A stretch of DNA of 64,000 nucleotides from Aquisediminimonas profunda (GTDB lineage Bacteria > Pseudomonadota > Alphaproteobacteria > Sphingomonadales > Sphingomonadaceae), in NCBI RefSeq assembly GCF_019443285.1, contig NZ_CP080327.1, forward strand, positions 2,848,001 through 2,912,000, written 5' to 3'. The position numbers and the translations under genes are program-made. Below, in pieces: positions 56,085 through 64,000 of this stretch. The notes under the pieces are model-generated. The model was not told the origin of the DNA. It ran no database searches and worked only from the letters and a program-made list of their open reading frames with translations. The stretch's first letter is position 1. Each line of letters begins with the position of its first letter.

Positions 56085-56596
56085 TGGCAAAGCATCCGCG
56101 TTCGCGCATCGGGCGCAGTCCGTCCGGGGTCCAGCGTCATGGCATACCTGTCATGGCGACAATGCTGGGATCCCTGACACCCATTCTGCCTATCATCGCA
56201 ACAGCACCTGTCATGCCCCCGTGGGGCTTGCTGGTTTTCATCGGCTGGCGCATGCTGCACCGAAATATCTGGCCGGTGTGGATGGGGCTGCCACTTGGTT
56301 TTTTTGATGACATGTTCAGCGGGCAGCCGTTGGGATCTGCAATGATGCTCTGGACGCTTGCCCTCCTTGGACTGGACCTCCTCGATCGGCGGATGATCTG
56401 GCGAGATTTTCGCCAGGAATGGGCAATAGCCGGCGGACTGATTATCGCCATTTTGCTCGTCCAGTTGTTGATTACCTATACCAATGGCGGCGCCACAAAC
56501 CCGCTCTACCTCGTTCCCCAGATTGCCATGTCTATTCTTGCGTTCCCGCTCGTGGCGCGAGTCTGTGTGGCATTGGATGACTGGCGACTCCGCTAA
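56084..56596 (+). CDS. mreD: Rod-shape determining protein MreD
   Basis: 170 residues, about five membrane helices and a P-x-W-G-L-L-V-F start of the core, D-M-F-S-G-Q-P-L-G near the middle; typical MreD. Its stop overlaps the mrdA start by 1 base. Confidence 0.88.
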   Translation: MAKHPRSRIGRSPSGVQRHGIPVMATMLGSLTPILPIIATAPVMPPWGLLVFIGWRMLHRNIWPVWMGLPLGFFDDMFSGQPLGSAMMLWTLALLGLDLLDRRMIWRDFRQEWAIAGGLIIAILLVQLLITYTNGGATNPLYLVPQIAMSILAFPLVARVCVALDDWRLR

Positions 56597-58626
56597 TGGC
56601 CAGGAAGATCGTCACAGAAGCCCAGCAGTCCTTCAGTTTTGCGAGGCGATCCTTTGTTCTGGGTGCCGCGCAATTCGGTGTTGGTGGCCTGCTCGCGGCT
56701 CGCATGGCTTGGCTCTCGATTGCGCAAAACGAGAAATATACGCTGCTGGCCGAAAGCAACCGCGTCAGCCTCACTCTGACTCCGCCAAGGCGCGGCTGGA
56801 TCGTGGACCGACAGGGAAAGCCGATTGCGCTCAACCGGACATCGTTTCGGGTAGACCTGATTCCAGATCGCATCCAGGATCAGGAAAGGGTCTTAAGCGA
56901 ACTCCAGAGGCTGCTCGCGCTTTCTGACGACGAAATCGACAGGATAAAAGATGACATTGGCAAATCTGCAGGCTTTCAGCCCGTGCAAGTTGCAGAGAAT
57001 CTCGACATCGATCGTTTTGCCGCAGTCAGCATCCGCGCCAATGAGATGCCCGGGGTCGCCCCTGCCCAATCCTATGCACGCTATTACCCGGAAGGCGCGG
57101 CGGTCGGCCACCTCGTGGGCTATGTTGGCGTTGCCTCTGCCAAGGACTATGAAAAGGAGAAGAATCCGCTTCTGATCCAGCCCGGCTTCAAGATCGGAAA
57201 AGAAGGGCTGGAAAAAGTTTTCGAGCCCCTGATGCGCGGCAAGCCGGGGGCCAAGCGCTCTGAAGTCACTGCCCGCGGCAGGCTAGTGCGCGATCTGGAG
57301 ACGCGGCCCGACACGCCCGGCGGTACGCTGCGGTTGACCGTCAATGCAGGGCTTCAGACATACACGTCGCGTCGGATGGGTGATCAATCCGCGTCGCTTG
57401 TGTGCATCGATTGCACAAGCGGCGATATTCTGACCATGGCTTCGATGCCCTGCTATGATCCCAACAGCTTTTCCGACGGCATCAGCCATACGGAATGGAA
57501 GATGTTCTCAACTGACGACCATCTCCCATTGGTCAACAAATCCCTACAAGGCCTGTTTCCGCCAGGATCCACCAGCAAGCCAATGACATCTCTTGGCTTG
57601 CTGGCAGCCGGGATTGACCCTGAACAGACCGTCAATTGCACAGGAGCATACAGGGTTGGCAATGCCCTGTTCCACTGTTCGCAACGCGGAGGCCATGGCC
57701 CGATCGCGCTGCACGAAGCCATTATCAAGAGTTGCGACATCTATTTCTATGCAATGGCAAAACAGGCCGGGATGGAGCCGCTTGCGGCAATGGCGCGCAA
57801 ACTTGGGCTGGGGGCGGAATTTGAGTTACCTGTCACGTCGCAGCGCTATGGGACTGTGCCCGACCCGGAATGGCTCGAACGGCGTTACAAGCGGAAATGG
57901 TCGACCTACGACACGGTCAACAGTTCGATCGGACAGGGCTATATGCTCGTCAATCCACTCCAGCTTGCCGTGATGACTGCACGTATTGCCAGCGGTCGAA
58001 AGCTGCTTCCCCGGCTCACTATGATGCAGAAGCAGCCTCCGGCACCGCCGCTCGATATCGATCCCCAGCATCTGGCTTTTGTGCGGGATGCGATGGCGGG
58101 CGTTGTCAACAGCGGCCGCGGCACTGCATCGATTGCAAAACTCCCGATTGAAGGCATCCAGATGGCGGGAAAAACGGGAACCGCGCAGGTACGGCGGATC
58201 ACCATGGCAGAGCGTGCAGGTGGCGTCCGGTCAAACGCGAGCCTTGAATGGAAGCAGCGCGACCATTCGCTCTTTGTCGCCTACGCGCCCGTCGATGCGC
58301 CGCGCTATGCAATGGGTTGCATCGTCGAACACGGAGGTTTCGGGGCGAGCGCTGCGGCGCCACTGGTGCGTGATGCGATGACGTATCTCTTCGATCCGGC
58401 CAAGGCGATGGAGACACTGCTGGCACAGGAGGCTTCCTGGGGCGGAGACATAAAGACGCGTATGGCCGCAAAAAGAGCAAGCTTCTCGTCTCGTCAGGAG
58501 GCTGCTGCCCCTGGAAATGCGGCGACTGCAGAGCAGACAGGCTCCTCTCCGCCAGCGAATACAACTGAACCGGCAGCATTGGACGATGTCTCCGGTGCCA
58601 TCGCAAACGGAACGACTTCGGATTGA
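56596..58626 (+). CDS. mrdA: Penicillin-binding protein 2
   Basis: 676 residues. N-terminal membrane helix, dimerisation domain, then a transpeptidase with S-T-S-K (SxxK serine), S-S-I at the SxN position, and K-T-G-T-A. The usual SxN motif would read S-x-N; here V-N-S-S-I-G-Q-G is seen. Partner of RodA for elongation-mode peptidoglycan synthesis. The C-terminal 60 residues are A/T/P rich and probably disordered. mrdB starts inside its stop. Confidence 0.94.
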   Translation: MARKIVTEAQQSFSFARRSFVLGAAQFGVGGLLAARMAWLSIAQNEKYTLLAESNRVSLTLTPPRRGWIVDRQGKPIALNRTSFRVDLIPDRIQDQERVLSELQRLLALSDDEIDRIKDDIGKSAGFQPVQVAENLDIDRFAAVSIRANEMPGVAPAQSYARYYPEGAAVGHLVGYVGVASAKDYEKEKNPLLIQPGFKIGKEGLEKVFEPLMRGKPGAKRSEVTARGRLVRDLETRPDTPGGTLRLTVNAGLQTYTSRRMGDQSASLVCIDCTSGDILTMASMPCYDPNSFSDGISHTEWKMFSTDDHLPLVNKSLQGLFPPGSTSKPMTSLGLLAAGIDPEQTVNCTGAYRVGNALFHCSQRGGHGPIALHEAIIKSCDIYFYAMAKQAGMEPLAAMARKLGLGAEFELPVTSQRYGTVPDPEWLERRYKRKWSTYDTVNSSIGQGYMLVNPLQLAVMTARIASGRKLLPRLTMMQKQPPAPPLDIDPQHLAFVRDAMAGVVNSGRGTASIAKLPIEGIQMAGKTGTAQVRRITMAERAGGVRSNASLEWKQRDHSLFVAYAPVDAPRYAMGCIVEHGGFGASAAAPLVRDAMTYLFDPAKAMETLLAQEASWGGDIKTRMAAKRASFSSRQEAAAPGNAATAEQTGSSPPANTTEPAALDDVSGAIANGTTSD

Positions 58627-59738
58627 ACAAGCCAAGCTTCCTGCCAGAGCCCCTTGCCTCGCTTCAATGGCGTGTGATTTTCATCGTGCTTGCTCTTGGC
58701 GGATTCGGCCTTGTCGTCCTGTATTCGGCGGCTGGTGGCAGCTTCAAACCCTGGGCTGAGTCCCAAGGCGTGAAATTTGTGGTGTTCATGATCATGGCGC
58801 TGGCACTCTCCCGGGTCAGGGAAGAGCGCTGGAAAGACATTGCCTTTCCCGGCTATGCCATCATCCTTGCGCTTCTGCTTTTTGTCGAACTGCTTGGGGC
58901 CGTCAGTGGCGGAAGCCAACGGTGGCTAGATTTGGGCATCATACGCCTCCAGCCCTCCGAACTCATGAAACTCTTTATAGTCCTCGCCCTGGCCCGCTTC
59001 TTTGACATGCTGCCATCGGGGGAAATCCGCCGCTGGAATGCGATTTGGCTGCCTGGCGTCCTGATTGGGCTGCCGGCCGCTCTCGTTATGTTGCAGCCCG
59101 ACCTTGGCACGGCCTTGATGATCGTTGCTGGCGGCGTGACCGTCATGTTTCTGGCGGGCCTTCCGCTCCGCCTTTTCATCGCTGCAGGTGCAGCAATTGC
59201 CGCAATCGCGCCACTTGCCTATTTCTTTGTGCTGAGAGACTACCAGCGCAACCGCGTCTTGATTTTTCTCGATCCGGAGAGCGATCCGCTTGGCGCGGGT
59301 TATCACATAACGCAGTCCAAGATTGCCATTGGATCAGGCGGCATTTTCGGAAAGGGCTTTCTCAACGGCACGCAAAGCCATCTGGACTATCTGCCCGAAG
59401 GCCATACGGACTTTGTATTCGCGACCATGTCAGAGGAATGGGGTCTGGCAGGAGGACTTTTTGTCATTGGCGCATTTCTCATGCTTTTCCGCTGGGGAAT
59501 GGGTGTGGCTGCAAAGGCGCCCACGCGATTTGGCAGGCTCGCTGCGGCGGGATTGACCAGCACCATCTTCTATTATTTCACGATCAACCTGATGATGGTG
59601 ATGGGCATGGCACCGGTCGTGGGAATCCCTCTCCCGCTTGTGTCCTTTGGCGGGACAGCCATGCTAACCGTCATGATCTGCATTGGTATGCTCATGTCGA
59701 TTGAACGCAGCAGCCAGCCGCGCACTTCCTTCAGTTAA
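58623..59738 (+). CDS. mrdB: Rod-shape determining protein RodA, SEDS glycosyltransferase
   Basis: 371 residues from a TTG at 58623 that overlaps the mrdA stop by 4 bases. About ten membrane helices and SEDS motifs Q-R-W-L-D-L-G, Q-P-S-E, P-D-L-G-T-A, and the late G-I-P-L-P-L-V-S-F-G-G. It polymerises lipid II with PBP2. Last gene of the operon. Confidence 0.94.
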   Translation: MNKPSFLPEPLASLQWRVIFIVLALGGFGLVVLYSAAGGSFKPWAESQGVKFVVFMIMALALSRVREERWKDIAFPGYAIILALLLFVELLGAVSGGSQRWLDLGIIRLQPSELMKLFIVLALARFFDMLPSGEIRRWNAIWLPGVLIGLPAALVMLQPDLGTALMIVAGGVTVMFLAGLPLRLFIAAGAAIAAIAPLAYFFVLRDYQRNRVLIFLDPESDPLGAGYHITQSKIAIGSGGIFGKGFLNGTQSHLDYLPEGHTDFVFATMSEEWGLAGGLFVIGAFLMLFRWGMGVAAKAPTRFGRLAAAGLTSTIFYYFTINLMMVMGMAPVVGIPLPLVSFGGTAMLTVMICIGMLMSIERSSQPRTSFS

Positions 59739-59812
59739 GGGCTTTGCAAAAGGCAAACAGCATGCTAGCGGGCCGCCTTCCGCAGAGACCAATTCGGTCG
59801 CTTCACCGGAAT

Positions 59813-59888
<76 letters not shown>

Positions 59889-60032
59889 AACAATCAATAA
59901 AAACAGATACTTATACAGACAGTGTTTCACGTCAAGCTGACGCGATACTTGCTAGGTAACGAGTAAGGTAACAATCGCAAAAAAGGGCAGGCTTCCCAGC
60001 CGACCGTCGGCCCTGCAAATTCGCCTAGGCAT

Positions 60033-60188
60033 GATCTCATTGCAAAGGTCGATCCGTTCGAAAAGCGGGTCCTCAACATTTCGAAGGCTCAAGGTAAAGC
60101 GAACATAAATCATCACGGCTAGGCGGATGATCTCGGACAACGAGTTGAAATGGCGAAACGGACTATCCCGCTTGTGGGGTCTCGGCAT
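60033..60188 (-). pseudogene. IS6-family transposase fragment, N-terminal part
   Basis: The frame reads MPRPHKRDSPFRHFNS, then E-I-I-R-L-A-V-M-I-Y-V-R-F, L-S-L-R-N-V-E-D-P-L-F-E-R-I-D-L-C-N-E-I. This matches the start of IS6-family transposases, whose consensus has E-x-I-R-x-x-V-x-x-Y-x-R-F-x-L-S-x-R-x-V-E-x-L-L-x-E-R-G-I-D. A glycine is missing (E-R-I-D for E-R-G-I-D) and the similarity stops after about 52 residues where a full protein has over 230. No catalytic DDE part remains. Confidence 0.72.
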
Positions 60189-60229
60189 CGCACAGCCACC
60201 CTCACCAGCTCGCGATGCAATCAGGTGCG

Positions 60230-60246
60230 TTTGCTTTGACAGTACC
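60230..60246 (-). repeat. Probable terminal inverted repeat of the IS6 relic
   Basis: The minus strand reads GGTACTGTCAAAGCAAA, similar to the IS6-family end GGCACTGTTGCAAA. It lies 42 bases before the transposase ATG, as expected for the left end. The other end is not found. Confidence 0.5.
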
Positions 60247-60275
60247 AACTTCATGTTTGCGAACACGCATGATTA

Positions 60276-61295
60276 TCAGGCCATGCTTGGAAACTGCAAT
60301 CTGAGTTCGCGTTGCTCTGGTGCCGTTTCTAATACGCCTCCGTGAGCGCGCATGATCTGGTCGACAATCGAAAGACCTAGACCAGCACCAGATCGACTTG
60401 CGTTCTCTGCCCGGGCATGACGGTGGACCAGATTATCGAGTTGTTGGCACGACAGCCCCGGGCCACCGTCGCGCACCCGCAGGCAACACCCGGGGCCAGC
60501 CAAGACATTGACTGTACCGCCTGCAGGAGTCACTCGCAGAGCGTTTTCGATTAGATTTCGTACCCCGGCCTGGATCGCTTCGCGCCAACCTGTGACCATT
60601 GCCAAGCCATCCGCGCCTTCGAATTCGAGTTCTTTGCCAGCTAGGATCGCGGTTGGCGCAAGTGCCGCCACGCACTCCCGTCCGATGACCGCAAGGTCCT
60701 GCGACTTGCGCGGTATATCGATCACATCCGCGGCCTTGACCTGGGCCAATAGCAGGAGCTGATCGATTAGGCGCTGCATCGACTGAAGGTCGCCTGACAG
60801 TCGCGCTTTGGCCTCACCACCAAGTTCAGCAAGTTCGAGGCGTGCCAGTGCCAATGGGGTGCGCAATTCATGGGCGACGTCTGCGGCAAATGACTCCTGC
60901 TGAGCCGACGATCTCTCGGTTCGTTCAAGCAGATCATTGAGCGCTTTGACAAAGGGCGTGACCTCGTCGGGAAAAGTCTCGACATCGAGCCTAAAACCTC
61001 GCTCCTTGCCCCTGGCGCCCTCTATTTCTTTTGCGGCGTTCTCAAGTGGCTGCAGCGCATGGCGAACGACGACGACAACTGCGAGCCCAATCGGAACGAC
61101 AAATAGCAAGGCAGGCAGCACGACGTGTTCAAAGACTTCGTGCCAAGCCTTTCGAGCGGCTTCGGCAGTCGCAAGATCGCTGTAGCCGAGGTGGTAGTCG
61201 ATAAAGACAGCTCCAAGGAGGATGAGGCTGCTCAAGAGTCCAATCCCGGCTAGCCCGAAAAGCAACCGTTTGTAGATAGAGCGGCCTCGGTTCAT
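60276..61295 (-). CDS. Sensor histidine kinase
   Basis: 339 residues: two membrane helices (about 9-33 and 58-80), a HAMP-like stretch (R-H-A-L-Q-P-L-E-N-A-A), HisKA H-box A-A-D-V-A-H-E-L-R-T-P-L and ATPase N-box (N-L-I-E-N-A-L) and G-box (G-A-G-L-G-L-S-I-V). The short periplasmic loop gives little room for a ligand domain. It overlaps its regulator gene by 4 bases. Signal unknown. Confidence 0.9.
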   Translation of the reverse strand: MNRGRSIYKRLLFGLAGIGLLSSLILLGAVFIDYHLGYSDLATAEAARKAWHEVFEHVVLPALLFVVPIGLAVVVVVRHALQPLENAAKEIEGARGKERGFRLDVETFPDEVTPFVKALNDLLERTERSSAQQESFAADVAHELRTPLALARLELAELGGEAKARLSGDLQSMQRLIDQLLLLAQVKAADVIDIPRKSQDLAVIGRECVAALAPTAILAGKELEFEGADGLAMVTGWREAIQAGVRNLIENALRVTPAGGTVNVLAGPGCCLRVRDGGPGLSCQQLDNLVHRHARAENASRSGAGLGLSIVDQIMRAHGGVLETAPEQRELRLQFPSMA

Positions 61296-61969
61296 GCCGA
61301 CGCAACTGCCAGCATGTAGCCGACGCCCCGAACAGTATGGAGCCTGCCTACCTGCCCATTCTCTTCAAGCTTGCGACGCAGGCGCGAGATCACCGCTTCA
61401 ATAGCATTTGGAGTTACTGGATCATTGAAGCTGTAGAGCGCTTCCTCGATCACCCCGCGCTGGATCACACTGCCTTCACGGCGCATCAATAGTTCAAGCA
61501 GGTCTGCCTCTCGGCGAGAAAGTTCGAGTGAAGCACCCTTGATTGTAGCGGAGCGCGAAGCCGTATCAAAAGCGATGGCACCGCTCGTCATAACAGTGGG
61601 CGCCCGGTTCCCGGGGCGACGCAGCAGAGCTCGCAGGCGCGCTGCAATCTCATCAATCTCTGCGGGCTTCACCAGATAATCATCTGCGCCAGCGTCAAGC
61701 CCAGCAATACGGTCGCCCAACGCCCCTCGCGCCGTTAGAATGAGCGCTGGCACCATGCGGCCATTGCGCCGCGCGCTCGCCAGCCACTTGAGACCGTCTC
61801 CATCGGGCATGCCGAGGTCAAGAATGATGGCATCATAGTCGGCTGAGGCAAAACAATCATCGGCTTCGGCTAGTGCAGTCGCCCGGTCACAGGAATAGCC
61901 CTGCCGGTCAAGCCCATTGGCAATAAGGCCTGCCAGTCGTTCGTTATCTTCAATGATCAGCAAGCGCAT
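61292..61969 (-). CDS. OmpR/PhoB-family response regulator
   Basis: 225 residues: receiver domain with phospho-acceptor D51 (I-L-D-L-G-M-P-D-G-D-G) and the K-P lysine near 101, then a winged helix (V-R-G-V-G-Y-M-L). It works with the kinase downstream. Its targets could be the cytochrome and peroxidase genes next to it, but there is no direct evidence. Confidence 0.93.
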   Translation of the reverse strand: MRLLIIEDNERLAGLIANGLDRQGYSCDRATALAEADDCFASADYDAIILDLGMPDGDGLKWLASARRNGRMVPALILTARGALGDRIAGLDAGADDYLVKPAEIDEIAARLRALLRRPGNRAPTVMTSGAIAFDTASRSATIKGASLELSRREADLLELLMRREGSVIQRGVIEEALYSFNDPVTPNAIEAVISRLRRKLEENGQVGRLHTVRGVGYMLAVASA

Positions 61970-62041
61970 ATCGGACCAGCATCAAGATGGTGACAGAAGC
62001 TGACATTAGCGACATATCGGCAAAGGGCCAATTCGGTCGAC

Positions 62042-62782
62042 CTAATCGCGATCGCCTTTTCCTTCGTGCTCGCCAGCCTCGCCCTGCCTGAGAGATCTGG
62101 CGCCTTCGACACCTTCGCGTTCAATGCCCTCGCGCTGCTGCAGGCTGAATGCCTGCGGATCGACCGTCTGGATTCCGGCGACAGCAGCACCCGATGCCGC
62201 AAGAGCGAACAGGAATGCAGCCGGGCTTGCCGGTCGAACGCTGAGCACATCGGGGTGGTCAGCCGCCTTTTTGCACCCAGTCACCATGGCGCGGACAAGA
62301 TTTTCGCGCGACAGGATCGAAGTTGCGACCACCGCAGCAATATGAATGCCGATGAGGCCGAGCAGAAACCAGGCGATCCCTTCGTGGATGTCTTCCTCAC
62401 CGCCTTGCAGCGCAATCCAGCCGGTCGCCACCACCGCGGCTATGGTGCCGATCAGCAAAAGGACCGCAATGCCGCCCGCAGGATTGTGGCCCACCGTGCG
62501 TTCGGCCTTGCCCAATGCAAGTCCCTTAAGGTGGGCAAAGGCATGCGTAGGACGGATGAAGTTGGCGAAGCGCGCATGCTCACCCCCGACAATGCCCCAT
62601 ACAAGTCGAAACACGATCAGGACGGCAGCGACCCAGCCTGCAGCTATGTGCCACTGAGCAATGACGCTGTCTTCCTCCGAGGACAGGAAGCCAATCGCAA
62701 TCGAAGCAACCAGCAGCCAGTGGAAAAGCCGGACAGGAAGATCCCATACGGTAAAGGTGGTGCACGGGGGCTGAGGCTTCAT
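62042..62782 (-). CDS. b-type cytochrome, di-heme cytochrome b561 family
   Basis: 246 residues from the ATG at 62782 (the frame also opens at 62791). Four membrane helices with histidines at the usual places: V-W-D-L-P-V-R-L-F-H-W, W-H-I-A-A-G, D-I-H-E-G-I-A-W-F and G-I-H-I-A-A-V. The C-terminal tail is charged (E-R-E-G-V-E-G-A-R-S) and cytoplasmic or periplasmic. It could feed electrons to the peroxidase next to it. Confidence 0.82.
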   Translation of the reverse strand: MKPQPPCTTFTVWDLPVRLFHWLLVASIAIGFLSSEEDSVIAQWHIAAGWVAAVLIVFRLVWGIVGGEHARFANFIRPTHAFAHLKGLALGKAERTVGHNPAGGIAVLLLIGTIAAVVATGWIALQGGEEDIHEGIAWFLLGLIGIHIAAVVATSILSRENLVRAMVTGCKKAADHPDVLSVRPASPAAFLFALAASGAAVAGIQTVDPQAFSLQQREGIEREGVEGARSLRQGEAGEHEGKGDRD

Positions 62783-62803
62783 GATAAACATCCTTGAAAG
62801 TAG

Positions 62804-62840
62804 TCGGGGGCGGACTGCGGGGAAATTAGCCCGCCCCCGA
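62804..62840 (-). terminator. G/C-rich hairpin between peroxidase and cytochrome genes
   Basis: TCGGGGGCGG (62804-62813) pairs perfectly with CCGCCCCCGA (62831-62840), 10 bp. On the minus strand it lies after the peroxidase gene. The tail is CTACTTTC, so it is only a weak terminator. Confidence 0.5.
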
Positions 62841-62854
62841 GGAACCGGTTACCG

Positions 62855-63931
62855 TCAGTCGACGGGCCGGGTAGATGTTCCGGTTACCGGGGGAAGGGCC
62901 GGAACAACAATTTTGGGCTGCTCGCCGGTCAGGGACTTCAGGAACGTGACGATGTCCGAGACTTCCTGCTGCGGCAGCGTCTTGCCAAGCTGGGTATTGG
63001 CCATGATAGCGACCGCTTCATTGAGATCCCAAACCTTGCCAGTGTGAAAATAGGGAGCGGTCAGGGCGATGTTACGCAAGGTCGGAACCTTGTACGAGTA
63101 TCGATCTGCCTCATTCTTTGTAATCGCGAAGCGGCCCAGATCGCCCGGAGGCAGAAGCTCCGCCGGAGGTGGCGAGGCGACGCCGAACTTTGCGTACATG
63201 CCACCTCCTAAGTTCATGCCGCTGTGGCAGGCAGCGCAACCGTTATCAATGAATGACTTGAGGCCACGACGCTCTGCCTGTTTGAGCGCCTGAGCATCGC
63301 CTTTGAGGAAGTGGTCAAACGGGGCATTGGGCGTGACCAGCGTAGCCTCGTAGGCGGCAATCGCCGCCTGGACATTCGCCATGCGGATCGGATCCTTGCC
63401 GCTCGGGAAAGCCCTGGCGAACAGGCCTGCATAGCCGGGAATGCTCTTCAGCATTGGGATGACCTGTTCAGAAGGCATCGCCATCTCGATTGGATTCGAG
63501 ATCGGACCACCGGCCTGCTCGGTCAGGTCCTTGGCTCTGCCATCCCAGAACTGTGCGGTGTTATAGACCGCGTTGAGCACTGTCGGCGCATTACGTCCGC
63601 CATGTTGCCACCGGTGGCCCAGCGAGGTGGGTCGCGCGTCAGCGCCGCCAAGTCCCATGCTGTGGCAGGCCGCGCAAGCAATGCTGTGGCTCGCAGACAG
63701 GCGGGGATCAGAGTACAGCATGCTGCCCAACTCGACCAGTTCCGGAGTCGCCTTGATGCCCGCCACGTTGCCAGGCCCGTCAGGTATTGGCTTGAACTGT
63801 TCACGCGCTGCAAGGATCAGCGCGTCATTGGTCGAGGCAAGTGCGCCGCTCTCGTCTTCGGGGCTCGGCGACTGGCAGCTCGCCAGAGCCAAGGCCGACA
63901 TTGAAACTATTGTGAGAGCAATCTTGTTCAT
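62855..63931 (-). CDS. Lipoprotein di-heme cytochrome c peroxidase (MauG/CcpA-like)
   Basis: 358 residues from the ATG at 63931; the frame runs to 63994. A lipobox L-A-S-C puts the lipidated cysteine at 19. Two heme c sites C-A-A-C-H occur at about 86-90 and about 245. The family reduces H2O2 in the periplasm with electrons from cytochromes. It is the first gene of a peroxidase-cytochrome b pair near the two-component system; the pathway in which it works is unknown. Confidence 0.88.
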   Translation of the reverse strand: MNKIALTIVSMSALALASCQSPSPEDESGALASTNDALILAAREQFKPIPDGPGNVAGIKATPELVELGSMLYSDPRLSASHSIACAACHSMGLGGADARPTSLGHRWQHGGRNAPTVLNAVYNTAQFWDGRAKDLTEQAGGPISNPIEMAMPSEQVIPMLKSIPGYAGLFARAFPSGKDPIRMANVQAAIAAYEATLVTPNAPFDHFLKGDAQALKQAERRGLKSFIDNGCAACHSGMNLGGGMYAKFGVASPPPAELLPPGDLGRFAITKNEADRYSYKVPTLRNIALTAPYFHTGKVWDLNEAVAIMANTQLGKTLPQQEVSDIVTFLKSLTGEQPKIVVPALPPVTGTSTRPVD

Positions 63932-64000
63932 CGCATTTCCCCGTTGGACACGCAGGGGAGCTAAGCGTTCTTCCTGACCAGTTTCTGACGGCACGACTAT

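Larger units (their letters stand above)
59889..60275. other. 387-base gap right of the tRNA with a transposase relic
   Basis: Nothing intact. It contains the IS6-family relic listed separately and its likely end repeat; the part directly after the tRNA (59889-60032) shows no gene I can support. Confidence 0.6.

Overview
The window is a contiguous piece of an alphaproteobacterial chromosome, most likely Sphingomonadales (a Sphingopyxis/Sphingorhabdus-like sphingomonad). The reasons are the Shemin-type 5-aminolevulinate synthase, the ChpT phosphotransferase of the CckA-CtrA relay, a PEPxxWA-type PEP-CTERM protein, an RpoH heat-shock sigma factor, a DHS-like gene beside an ornithine decarboxylase, and dense gene packing with many ATGA/TGATG overlaps and moderately high GC. 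The genus call is inference. Most of the window is ordinary core genome. I found no CRISPR array, prophage or intact insertion sequence.

Layout. 1-5 kb: end of yciB/ispZ, then divergent pspF and an enlarged phage-shock operon (58-aa small protein, pspA, pspB, pspC and three further small membrane proteins) behind a clear sigma-54 promoter, then sufE and an orphan SecD-P1-like periplasmic protein. 5-9.4 kb: J-domain protein, RNase P RNA (minus strand), an epimerase/amidase/EamA operon and chpT. 9.4-17.4 kb: JAMM protease, rluD-type pseudouridine synthase, rpoH, SleB-type hydrolase, mtgA, secreted amidohydrolase, ybaB, dnaX and the 4.5S SRP RNA. 17.4-22.3 kb: ferredoxin and two cysteine desulfurases, alpha/beta hydrolase, MarR-like regulator, threonine dehydratase with a 59-aa partner. 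22.4-25.7 kb: ornithine decarboxylase and a deoxyhypusine-synthase-like enzyme (putative homospermidine route), then two tandem MAPEG proteins. 25.7-33.7 kb: RNA methyltransferase, NAD(P)HX repair enzyme, ilvD, AI-2E-type permease, N-formylglutamate amidohydrolase and a Tat-exported DUF885 peptidase. 33.8-38.1 kb: topA-dprA-plsY. 38.2-47.2 kb: murI, thioesterase, hemA, flavodoxin-fold oxidoreductase, GNAT, thioesterase, rpiB-glyA-nrdR-trmJ, rpsD. 47.3-52.2 kb: a Pseudomonas (class II)-like phaC-phaZ pair, a GT32-like glycosyltransferase and a PEP-CTERM protein. 52.2-59.7 kb: mutL divergent from the rod-shape operon mreB-mreC-mreD-mrdA-mrdB. 59.8 kb to the end: tRNA-Lys(CTT), an IS6-family transposase relic, a two-component system, a b-type cytochrome and a lipoprotein di-heme peroxidase. 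This last part looks like an accessory segment joined at the tRNA.

How the genes work together. Several groups are functional units visible from overlaps and direction: envelope stress (psp operon), cell-wall growth (mreBCD-mrdAB, mtgA, murI, amidase and SleB hydrolase), sulfur/Fe-S supply (sufE, two cysteine desulfurases, ferredoxin), one-carbon and nucleotide metabolism (rpiB-glyA-nrdR), polyamines, and PHA storage and turnover. The most promising leads for something under-described are the array of PspB-like proteins that share a C-terminal signature with PspC, the orphan SecD-P1 protein with an apparently leaderless promoter, the MAPEG pair with a hairpin masking its ribosome site, and the structured 350-base gap near 41.7 kb.
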